Part shown: one piece after another, positions 9,501 through 16,844 of the stretch
Layout of the letters: each line of letters starts with the position of its first letter
How positions within the stretch are numbered: position 1 is the stretch's first letter
Assembly: GCA_026184775.1 (NCBI GenBank)
Contig: JANCYW010000009.1
Coordinates: 423,413 to 487,412 of the forward strand
From: Cyanidium caldarium
Taxonomy: Eukaryota > Rhodophyta > Bangiophyceae > Cyanidiales > Cyanidiaceae
Length of the DNA: 64,000 nt
Direction of reading: 5' to 3'
Notes under the pieces: generated by a model
Told to the model about the DNA's origin: nothing
Databases searched by the model: none
What the model saw: only the letters and a program-made list of their open reading frames with translations
Translations under genes and position numbers: made by a program

Positions 9501-10104
9501 TCGCGGGCGCCGACTCCGCAGAGGCGGCAGCGGCGTGCAGCATATCGCTGGTGACGCGGTACACCATCTTCGATCGCATCGCGCCGTACGGAGACAACAC
9601 TGCCGCGTCGCCGGCCCGCTCTCGTTCCGCCAGAGCGTGGATAATGCGCACCAACCCCTGTACAGATCGCCGCAAGTCGGCGGCGTCGGCGGCCGGCGGT
9701 GGCAGGACGGCGTCGGGCGTGTCGCACAGCGCCACCACGTACGAGGTGTCACGCCTCCACCGCAGCGGCGGCGGCGATGCCACTGCCGTCCGCGACACCT
9801 CCTCGGCGTCGCCCACTCGGTACGGCTCGCTGGCGCCACGCGGTGCAGAACGGTGCAGCCGCCGCCAAGGCGGAGGCCAGCGCAGGAGCCGGCGAATGCC
9901 TCGGTCACCCGCTGGTCGCGTGGCGGGTGCCGCGTGCGCAGCTCGAACCTCCAAACGCATTTCCACCTCGCGCTTCCAATCCAATCGCTCTACCTCACTC
10001 CAGCACCGCCGCGCCAGGCAGTGCCACCAGCGCCACGACGCGCCCGCCGTGGTCCGTCGCCAGCCGCGGCCGCCATTCCCTCCCACAAAGCGGAACCTCT
10101 CCAT
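6526..10104 (-). CDS. RPOT: Organellar T7-like single-subunit RNA polymerase (RPOT), probably mitochondrial
   Basis: About 1192 residues. Single-subunit DNA-directed RNA polymerase of the phage T7 type, which transcribes mitochondrial DNA in most eukaryotes. The catalytic half has the expected motifs: NLDFRGRAYPIPP near residue 770, the catalytic-Asp motif QDGSCNGLQHYAALGRD near 890, RKVVKQTVMTSVYGVT near 956 (catalytic Lys and Tyr), HSLDSSHML followed by VHDSFWTHP near 1120 (second catalytic Asp), and the C-terminal PYFFS resembling the T7 FAFA-type end. The N-terminal half is a long Ala/Arg-rich extension. ATG at 10104 gives a basic mitochondrial-type leader; an ATG upstream at 10203 is possible. 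No phage genes are nearby. Confidence 0.93.
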   Translation of the reverse strand: MERFRFVGGNGGRGWRRTTAGASWRWWHCLARRCWSEVERLDWKREVEMRLEVRAAHAAPATRPAGDRGIRRLLRWPPPWRRLHRSAPRGASEPYRVGDAEEVSRTAVASPPPLRWRRDTSYVVALCDTPDAVLPPPAADAADLRRSVQGLVRIIHALAERERAGDAAVLSPYGAMRSKMVYRVTSDMLHAAAASAESAPASAAPDTTPHLPRRPVSPEEQAAATERVFQALLRSGSESGSTAGELLEASQPRPDRAAPSTSRRERLLIKTTDVPPSVTAADESARGRATAAASLHRPASSPAPESVASDLAHGARFAIGLERYVAASELAAAARMGITGAMHAADGYYHDEMDYLRQFDLEEKAVEQAVQRYRVFAQSAIQRGDVALLKPTQRLLLSWYHPLVMNIVKEQEAIRQQIVSLDRNKYGPYLLLLKPEVFAVLAIHETLAQVLQDKSGASFTRAALAIGRAVQAEYHALRLRQLQLESRKAEQQPQADRGVEYVLRRARRTASPRTVIAINAAARRMELESALWDDRVVAKIGSCLIHLLLRSARVVLPPATPEGEPAAVFAFQHVYRPAAHSRHQIGIIELHEAVQRLLVSSGPELRDTLLPRYQPMLVPPRPWTSYNRGGYLRPRGLVMRLRGGRRHLEALKHSDLSEVFAGLNALGATPWRINRPVLEVVERLWQRGGDIAGLVPRADLPPPPLEDIDDIVEEEAVEAGDATERVRRQRRAERRVRKTNRERHALRCDLMYKLQTAREFADVERFYLPHNLDFRGRAYPIPPLLNHMGSDVCRALLQFATPGRPLGERGIFWLKVHLANLCGRGKTSLSERVAFAESVMPQALAVARDPLSDAHLQWWATQEDPFQLLATCFEFAACNGGRDPHVVSTFPVHQDGSCNGLQHYAALGRDEVGAAQVNLVPSDRPQDVYAAVAAVVRERIAAAAREGNPTAQLLDGRISRKVVKQTVMTSVYGVTYCGAREQIQNRLRELPGMPPERLWEASQYAARQTLLSLGDLFRGATDTMEWLAECAARIASSRYGDGAVHWVTPLGLPVVQPYRQRECHLVNTVVQKVLLAEDNEALPVSRARQRSAFPPNYVHSLDSSHMLMTAVECRRQGIPFAAVHDSFWTHPSQMDRLNAILRHRFVHLHTRDLLTELLEHFRLHFPDIAFPEVPPRGQLDLRVVLDSPYFFS

Positions 10105-10326
10105 GCTTCCCCACACTCCTCTCCTGCGTTCCCGACAATGCCAACATCCACTGCACCGGTTGCAGTTGCCTTTGGACTCTTTTCCCTCACGACTCCCCGC
10201 CACTGCGGTGATGAGGTCACGGTCTCACCGCCTCCCCCCGGATCGGTCACCGCACCGACCGCCGCCGCCGCCCGATCGGGTGTCGTGGTGGGGCACGCCA
10301 GGGGCCGACCACGCTGCTCAGGCACC

Positions 10327-11364
10327 ATGAGCACTGGAGACACGCCCAAAACGCCCAAATTGTGCACAGAATGTGCGGCAAGCAAGGCTTGTATACAGCG
10401 ACCGTACCGTGGTGCTCGGTTGTGTCGGACGTGTTTCGCGGCGGCGTTGGAGCGGGAGGTGCACGAGCAGATCGTGCGCGAGGGCATGTTCCGGGCCGGG
10501 GAGCGCGTGGCGGTGGGTGTGTCCGGGGGCAAGGACTCGGCGGTGCTGGCGCACTTGCTGCGGGTGCTGAACGAGCGGCACGGGTATGGTCTGGAGTTGG
10601 TGCTGCTGGCGGTGGACGAGGGCATCCACGGGTACCGCGACGACTCGTTGGAGGCGGTGCGGCGGCATCAGCAGTCGCAGCAGTTGCCATTACGCATCGT
10701 GTCGTTTGAGGAGATGTACAACGGTTGGACGATGGACAGGGTGGTGGGGCAGATTGGTCGGCGCAACAACTGCACGTTTTGCGGGGTGTTTCGGCGGCAG
10801 GCGCTGGAACGCGGGGCGATAGACGCGTCGGCCGACAAGATCGCCACCGGGCACAACGCCGACGACCTGGCGGAGACGGTGCTGCTGAATTTGGTGCGCG
10901 GCGACGCCAAGCGGCTGCTGCGGTGCACGGATGCGGTGGCGCGCGAGCCGGATGAGGGCGCCGCGGCGGACGGGCGGTGGATACCGCGCGTCAAACCGCT
11001 CAAGTGCCTGTACGAGAAGGAGATTGTCACCTATGCGTACCTGCAGCGCATCGACTATTTTGCCACCGAATGCACCTATGCGCCGTATTCGTACCGAGGT
11101 GCGGCGCGCGAGTTCATCAAGCAGGTAGAGACGCTACGACCGCGCGCCATCCGCGATATGGCGGATGCCGCCGAACAACTGCAGGACACACAGCGACGAC
11201 ATCCATCGCCCGTGACGGGTGGCAGCAGAGTGCATCGCTGTGCTCGCTGCGGCTACCTGTGCAGTCAGCCATACTGCAAGGCGTGTGTGCTGTTGGAGCA
11301 CCTGAATGAGGGCACGGGATCGCTAGCCACTCGCCGCGCCGGCACTCGCCTTGGTCGGGAATAA
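10327..11364 (+). CDS. CTU1: Cytoplasmic tRNA 2-thiolation protein CTU1/NCS6
   Basis: 345-residue ATP-pyrophosphatase that makes 2-thiouridine at wobble position 34 of cytosolic tRNAs for Lys, Glu and Gln, using sulphur relayed by URM1 and working with CTU2. It has an N-terminal zinc-binding pair of CxxC-like motifs (CTEC, CRTC), the PP-loop SGGKDS at about 66-71, the conserved NNCTFCGVFRR segment, GHNADDLAETVLLN, and a C-terminal zinc-binding CARCGY/CKAC module. Length fits the family. The promoter is divergent from the RNA polymerase gene (222 bp). Confidence 0.93.
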   Translation: MSTGDTPKTPKLCTECAASKACIQRPYRGARLCRTCFAAALEREVHEQIVREGMFRAGERVAVGVSGGKDSAVLAHLLRVLNERHGYGLELVLLAVDEGIHGYRDDSLEAVRRHQQSQQLPLRIVSFEEMYNGWTMDRVVGQIGRRNNCTFCGVFRRQALERGAIDASADKIATGHNADDLAETVLLNLVRGDAKRLLRCTDAVAREPDEGAAADGRWIPRVKPLKCLYEKEIVTYAYLQRIDYFATECTYAPYSYRGAAREFIKQVETLRPRAIRDMADAAEQLQDTQRRHPSPVTGGSRVHRCARCGYLCSQPYCKACVLLEHLNEGTGSLATRRAGTRLGRE

Positions 11365-11640
11365 GCGCCCTGCCTACGCTGCCCGCCGCTGCCGGCGTTG
11401 TAGCGGGGCACCGGATGCCTCCGCTCCGTTTCCCCTCATTTTGTTCGGCACTCGCGTCCTGAAGGGACATTTGCGCCCCGGCGACGATCGCGGCGCCCAA
11501 ATTTTGAAACCCCGTGCGCGCGCGGTTCGGAGCGCGGGCGCTCGTGCTGGCGTCGAGCGGGTGCGCGGTTGGTTGTGCGGAGGCGTGGCCGCAGCGGCGT
11601 ACACGGCGCATCTTCAGGGCTGCCGGTGCCATCGGCCGCG

Positions 11641-14178
11641 ATGAGTACCGCTCGCTCTGATGGCGTCGCAACGCGGGTGTCGGAGCGCGTCTCGCCGTGG
11701 TTGTCCGAGGAGCTGAGGCGGAAGATGGACTTGGTGCTAAAGCCGCGCAATCGACCCGACGAGAGACATTCGCAGCAAGGGGCGTCCCATACAAAACCTT
11801 TCAAGGAGGGTGGTGCGGTGCCTCCGGTTCGAAGGCGCGAGGTGGTCCCGCTGCTGGCGGTGCCCGAGCGCACTCGGCAGCGCTGGCAGCAGCGGCGGCT
11901 GCTGCGGGTACGTGCAGCCGACGCGTTGGATCCGCGGTGGCGGGTCACGCGCCCGTACGGCGACGGCTCATTTCTGCAGCTGGAGGCAGGAGTGGAGGAT
12001 CGGGCTGAGCGTTCCACTCCCAACGGCGCCACCCTAGAGGAGTGTCTGGTGGACGACCTGGTGAACGCGCTCATGGGTGTGCCAGCCACCGACGGGGCAG
12101 TGCTGGTGCAGGCGTTGCCAGACGGTTCGGCGTCGTGTGGGGTGCGTTTCCTGCTGCGCCGCGATGCCCACGGCCACCGCATACCTGACGGCATCAGCGC
12201 CATGGCCGAACCGCTTCTGCAACTGGCCACGGATGTGTCCACGCTGGACGAGTTCGCCGAAGAATGTTCGTTTTACGTGGCGGGCGTCGTGCGCAACGCG
12301 CTCGGGGCGGCGCTGCGGCAGCTGCTGGCGGAACATCTGCAGGAGATGGCTTGTTTCGGCGCAGCGGAAGCGAAGTCGGCGTCGACCATGACGGTGCAGC
12401 GACTGTGGCTGGCGCTGCAACCGCGGGCGCGTGTTGTGGCGGCGGTGCGTCGGGTTTTCGTGGACGGTATACCGCGCGAGTGTGGCGGCGGGCAGCTGCT
12501 GGGAGTGTTGTACGAGCGGCTGCGCCGCGATGGCGGCAGCGGCGAAGCGGCCATCCAGGCGGTGCTGCAACCGCTGTTCACAGCGGCCTGCGCACCGTGG
12601 CTGCGTATGCTGCGTCGCTGGGTCGACGACGGCCAGCTGGACGATGCACACGCCGAGTTTTGGGTCGAGGCGCACACGGCCGTGCGGCCGGAGCAAGTGG
12701 CGTCCGATTTCAATTCGAATTTCTGGGAGCGCTGGTACGTGCTGCGACACGCCCAGGTGCCGGAGACACTGCAGGAGTTGAGCGTCCCGATTCTCACCGC
12801 CGGCAAGTACCGCGCCATCCTCAACTCGGTGGACGATGCGGGCGCTTTGGCCGAGGCGTTGCCCGGCGAGGGAGCCGTACTCGCCTTTGCGCGCGACTCG
12901 ATCGCCATTTATGTGGAGCGCCGCTTGGCAGGAGCGTCGCGAGCGTTGCTGGAAGTGGTGTTGCGGGACGGCGACCTGCAGCAACGATTGCACACGCTGA
13001 AGCGGCTGTTCCTGTTCGAGCGCAGCGATGTACTGTTGGACGTGATGGAGCGTGCGGGCACCGCCACGCTCACCGCCGCCTACGTCGACGGCGATACGGT
13101 GTGCGCCGCACAGCAGACCGAGTGTTTGCAAGAGGCGCTGACAAGTGCCTGGCGCTTTGCGCACGAGGCATCTGCCGATGCGCCACCGGTGTCACCGGTG
13201 CTGCTGCCCTACTCCATGGTGAACCAGCTGTTGCGGGTCCTCTCGGTGAGCGATGCGTTCGTGCCGCTGTCGAGCGAGGAGGCTGCCGAGTTGGCCGCCG
13301 CGACGCACCCCACCAAGACGCGCGACGCCCACCTGACCGTGATCGAGGCGTTGGCACTCGAATACGAGGCGCCCTGGCCCACCAGTTTGGTGCTGAACCG
13401 GCGGGTGCTGACCAAATATCAGCTGCTCTTTCGACAGCTGCTGAGCCTGCAGTGGCTGGCGCGGCGTCTGGCGAACACCTGGCACGGATGGCGTCCGCAG
13501 AAGAGTGCAATGCATCATGGTGCGGATGGCTCGGCGCCCCATCATGGCGATGTCGCGCGGCTGGTCGGTTGCACGCGCCGTGAGATGCTCGACTTGCTAC
13601 AGACGTTGCTGCGCTACATGACCATCGATGTCATCGAGGCACGATGGAGTGCCCTGCTGGGGCGCTTGCAAGAGGCCAGTCGTGGCGGCGAAGGCACGCC
13701 GAGTTTGCCGTCGATAGACGAGCTGATGCAGGTGCACCAGGAGTTTCTGGACACGTGCCTGAAAGAGTGCCTCATGACGCATATTCGATTGCTCAAAGCG
13801 TTGCGTCAGGTCACCAAAGCATGTCAGGCGTTCGTGGACGCGTGTCAGCGGTGCGAACAGGCAGCAACCGTGGCGGAGGAGGTGCCAGCGTTACCGCCCT
13901 GGCGCGCTCGGCAGCGCACGCGACGGGCGATCGATTTCACCGCGGTGCCGGACAGGACGCCTGCGGGCCCGAAAGAACACCAGATGCAGCCACCGGGCAC
14001 CGCATCGCCAGCGTTGCCCACCTCCGGCGATGTATCGACGTGGCTCCAGCTGCGCGCTGCTTTCCACGGCGCTGCGCAGCATCTGTCGCATACCCTGCTC
14101 GCGCACTGTCGGCGCAACGCCGATCCGCGCCTGCGATACCTGTGTGAACGCTTGACCGCCTGGGAAACGCCCCAATAA
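11641..14178 (+). CDS. GCP2: Gamma-tubulin complex component 2 (GCP2/Spc97)
   Basis: 845-residue Spc97/Spc98-family protein of the gamma-tubulin small complex, which nucleates microtubules. Recognisable stretches are the grip-type ATDVSTLDEFAEECSFYVAGVV region (about 205), the KYRAILNSV segment, the EYEAPWPTSLVLNRR-LTKYQLLFR region (about 573) and the FLDTCLKECLM segment (about 702), all close to GCP2 rather than GCP3. A loop of Pro/Ala/Thr-rich sequence lies near the C-terminus. The start ATG begins MSTARSDG; the open frame upstream lacks an ATG. It runs in the same direction as CTU1, 276 bp downstream. Confidence 0.9.
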   Translation: MSTARSDGVATRVSERVSPWLSEELRRKMDLVLKPRNRPDERHSQQGASHTKPFKEGGAVPPVRRREVVPLLAVPERTRQRWQQRRLLRVRAADALDPRWRVTRPYGDGSFLQLEAGVEDRAERSTPNGATLEECLVDDLVNALMGVPATDGAVLVQALPDGSASCGVRFLLRRDAHGHRIPDGISAMAEPLLQLATDVSTLDEFAEECSFYVAGVVRNALGAALRQLLAEHLQEMACFGAAEAKSASTMTVQRLWLALQPRARVVAAVRRVFVDGIPRECGGGQLLGVLYERLRRDGGSGEAAIQAVLQPLFTAACAPWLRMLRRWVDDGQLDDAHAEFWVEAHTAVRPEQVASDFNSNFWERWYVLRHAQVPETLQELSVPILTAGKYRAILNSVDDAGALAEALPGEGAVLAFARDSIAIYVERRLAGASRALLEVVLRDGDLQQRLHTLKRLFLFERSDVLLDVMERAGTATLTAAYVDGDTVCAAQQTECLQEALTSAWRFAHEASADAPPVSPVLLPYSMVNQLLRVLSVSDAFVPLSSEEAAELAAATHPTKTRDAHLTVIEALALEYEAPWPTSLVLNRRVLTKYQLLFRQLLSLQWLARRLANTWHGWRPQKSAMHHGADGSAPHHGDVARLVGCTRREMLDLLQTLLRYMTIDVIEARWSALLGRLQEASRGGEGTPSLPSIDELMQVHQEFLDTCLKECLMTHIRLLKALRQVTKACQAFVDACQRCEQAATVAEEVPALPPWRARQRTRRAIDFTAVPDRTPAGPKEHQMQPPGTASPALPTSGDVSTWLQLRAAFHGAAQHLSHTLLAHCRRNADPRLRYLCERLTAWETPQ

Positions 14179-14398
14179 CTGGACGCCCACCAATTGATCA
14201 GCTCGCTCTGCTCAATGTGATGTACTCATTCGACCATGAACTGCCTCATCTTGCCGGCGATAATCCGTTCGCACCCATCTCCTCCTCCTCCGCGCATTTC
14301 CCAAAAATCGTGCATGCGGCGGGCGCCGCAAATTGGCGGGAGCGTCGCGGCACGCCTCACCGTCGGTGCCGGGCTCCCTCTTCGCCATCTCCCGACTC

Positions 14399-16105
14399 AT
14401 GCGGTCGCTGCCCACGCTGCCCATCGAGACCGCCGTGTTATTCCTCCTAGATTACCTGTCGGGATACCGGCCCAAAGCCGTCCCGGAGAGTCTGGGGTTG
14501 CGGTTGCCGGACGACGCCAAGTGCCTCCACACCGGGGTGCTGCCGTTTCGGGACCGCTTCCTGCAGGTGGGCAGCGTAGCGCCGTCGGGATGGCTGCGGG
14601 TGAACGACGGTCAGTGGTCGCTGTTGGCGGAATTGGGCGCGGAGGTGAGGGGCAAGTTGGGAGAGGGGTGGGAGCAGCGATTGGCCGGGCGCGGCTTGGT
14701 GATGAGCGGCGAGGTGCGGGTGGTAGGGGCGGCGGACGGGTTGCGGGCGATCCGCGAGCAGCTGGAGCAGGCTCACTGGGCGCGGTTCCGTCCGCGTGAG
14801 GATGGTGCTGAGAGTGCAGCCGATCAGGTGGGCGAGTGGCGACGGACGTGGCTGCGTGTCGAGTCGGTGTTGCGCGTCGAGTTGCACGCGATCAACATCC
14901 ACTATGCCGGCTGTGCGATGTTGTCCCACTGCACTCGCGGTGGCGACGTGCGCCAAGTGAGTGCGTCGTTGCGCGTGCAGCGGCGCATGGAGCGATTCGT
15001 GGAGGAGACGCTGTATGAGCGCGACGGGGTAGCGTTTTGGGGCCTTGGGCGCCTGCAGGACCCGTTGGTAGAACAAGATGCACCGGATGCGTTGCTCAGT
15101 GCCTGGCCCGCCGCTTTCGCGGGCGCCCTGTGGCGCGTCGCCGTGGCCGACATGGTGCTGTGTGGCAGCGCCGAGGCGCCAGGCAACTCGGAGAGCGCCG
15201 TGAGAGGTGCGAATCAAAGCAGTCCGAAAAGGCGAGAGGAGCGCGTGCATGGAGGAACGACCGAGCCAGCGCTAGCGAACCCCGAACCGCCACCAACACG
15301 CACTTCCGACACTGACCCGGACCGAGTGCCGCGGCGACAGCCGTCCAAGCGTGTGCACGCCACATCTCGTGCCCACTTTGCCATGCTGGACGAATTCCTC
15401 GAGGCCACCGCGAGTCTCGACAGTGCCTCGCCGTCCCAACGAGCTCGACTGCCCGCCGAGTGGATGCGGCGGTCGGGAATCGTCGGCTCTCCGACGGTAT
15501 ATCCCCGAGCCGACCACGACGTCGACAGTGACGCGAGCAACGGTCTTGTCGACGAGAGCGACGATGACACCTCCATCGGGAGCATCCGTGTCCTGATCGA
15601 CCACGATGACGACGACGACGACGACGATGTCCGGGACGATGTCTCCGACTCGGAGGCCGAAGCCTCGCCGCAAGCGCTGCTCGATATGGTGATCTCGCCG
15701 CCGTCCCGAGAGAGAGCAGGGAGGGAGAGAATGGCCGATGTCGACTCGCCGGCACAACCACCCCATGCCGAGATGAGAGAAGATGCACAGGAATTCCATG
15801 ACGAGGACATCATGGTGAATGCGAACGAAGAGATGTCGGTGACCGATGCGGAGGAGCACACCGTCGAGGCGCCGACCGGTGAGCATGACCCCACCGTCGA
15901 GACAACTGCTGGTGAGGCCTCCCATGCACCCAAGCCCCCGGACGATGTTTGCATGGTGGACAAGGCCACGGCAACCGAAGACCCTGCTCCGGCCTCACCG
16001 CAATCGCCATCTGTCCCACCGATGGCACGACTGGCCCGCAACAAGCGCCTGTGGCGCTTCCACCTGCCCGCGTCGCCATCCTCCACCGCCACCACGGCCT
16101 CCTAA
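14399..16105 (+). CDS. Unrecognised protein with acidic low-complexity C-terminal half
   Basis: 568-residue protein that I do not recognise. The N-terminal ~260 residues look folded, with regular hydrophobic spacing and several Trp/Leu motifs (RTWLRVESVLRVELHAINI, FWGLGRLQDPL). The rest is Ser/Pro/Glu/Asp-rich and includes an eight-Asp run encoded by GAC/GAT repeats (about 15606-15630) and many EE/DD blocks, so it is probably disordered. There is no signal peptide or membrane segment. The first ATG in frame (MRSLPTLP) was used. The gene ends 27 bp from the convergent CcmH gene, the tightest junction in the window. Confidence 0.65.
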   Translation: MRSLPTLPIETAVLFLLDYLSGYRPKAVPESLGLRLPDDAKCLHTGVLPFRDRFLQVGSVAPSGWLRVNDGQWSLLAELGAEVRGKLGEGWEQRLAGRGLVMSGEVRVVGAADGLRAIREQLEQAHWARFRPREDGAESAADQVGEWRRTWLRVESVLRVELHAINIHYAGCAMLSHCTRGGDVRQVSASLRVQRRMERFVEETLYERDGVAFWGLGRLQDPLVEQDAPDALLSAWPAAFAGALWRVAVADMVLCGSAEAPGNSESAVRGANQSSPKRREERVHGGTTEPALANPEPPPTRTSDTDPDRVPRRQPSKRVHATSRAHFAMLDEFLEATASLDSASPSQRARLPAEWMRRSGIVGSPTVYPRADHDVDSDASNGLVDESDDDTSIGSIRVLIDHDDDDDDDDVRDDVSDSEAEASPQALLDMVISPPSRERAGRERMADVDSPAQPPHAEMREDAQEFHDEDIMVNANEEMSVTDAEEHTVEAPTGEHDPTVETTAGEASHAPKPPDDVCMVDKATATEDPAPASPQSPSVPPMARLARNKRLWRFHLPASPSSTATTAS

Positions 16106-16132
16106 ATTCTCCGTCTCTCATCGACCGCATGG

Positions 16133-16612
16133 TTATCGCAGCAGTTGTTCCAGGCCGCGGCGTTCACGCGGCGTCCACTGCCACTTGTCACCGAGTCCGT
16201 ATCGCGTGAGCTCGTTGATCATCTTACGATATCGCCCGCGCCGACTCATCCCCCCCGCCCGGCGCGACATCAGGCTGGCCATCCCCAGCGCTACCGCCGC
16301 ACCGCCAATCAACACCGTGACGCCCACCTCGGCGGCGCGGGCGTCCACTCCGCGAAACAGTACCCGCTCGCCGTACTGCTGCGCGACATAGTCACGCACG
16401 TCCTCCGCGGAGCGACCAGCCTGCAGCATACCGCGCACCAGCTTGCGCAGCTCTTTCGCGGTTGGCGCGTCGGAGAATTCGATCGTCTGCCCGGTGCCAC
16501 ATTCCACGCAGCGGATCTCGCGAAAGAGCGCCCGTGCTCGCTCCGCCAGCAGCGCCTCGCGGTCCGCATCGCGCGGCGGCGGTGGCTTCTCCGCCGGAGC
16601 CGACGAAGCCAT
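16133..16612 (-). CDS. ccmH: Cytochrome c maturation protein CcmH (mitochondrial, nuclear-encoded)
   Basis: 159-residue CcmH-type thioredox protein of System I cytochrome c maturation, which holds apocytochrome c reduced for haem ligation. It has the RCxxC redox motif (R34-C35-V-E-C38), followed by the family helices (FSDAPTAKELRKLVRGML, VRDYVAQQYGERVLF) and one membrane segment (about 95-117). The Gln-rich element after the motif fits CcmH/NrfF/CycL. Red algal mitochondria keep System I, with other ccm genes in the mitochondrial genome (established knowledge), so a nuclear copy needs import; the short Ala/Pro-rich N-terminus is a weak presequence. It diverges from SPB1 by 232 bp. Confidence 0.88.
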   Translation of the reverse strand: MASSAPAEKPPPPRDADREALLAERARALFREIRCVECGTGQTIEFSDAPTAKELRKLVRGMLQAGRSAEDVRDYVAQQYGERVLFRGVDARAAEVGVTVLIGGAAVALGMASLMSRRAGGMSRRGRYRKMINELTRYGLGDKWQWTPRERRGLEQLLR

Positions 16613-16844
16613 CGGAGGGGATGGGATGGCGTACAGAGAGAAAGCGAGTTATTCGGGCATGGCAGAATGCTGCACGAGTCTAGGTATGTGTGTCACTGGA
16701 GAGCACCACCGGGCTCGTGTTGATGGCGTCCAACGCGTCGCTCGCCCGCGGCGTCGCCGACCCGTCTTTCGTCGCGGCGGCCGCCGCCGCCGTCGCCGCC
16801 GCCTCGGGGTCTCGCATCCCTCCTCCCGCACTGCGTACTTGGTC

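Noticed and set aside
6526-10104. Phage-type polymerase as a sign of integrated phage or plasmid
   Set aside because: It is the ordinary eukaryotic organellar RPOT with a long N-terminal extension; no other phage genes are near.
9475-10326. Upstream extension of the CTU1 frame
   Set aside because: Runs antisense through the RNA polymerase gene and lacks an ATG-based reason; the ATG at 10327 starts the conserved protein.
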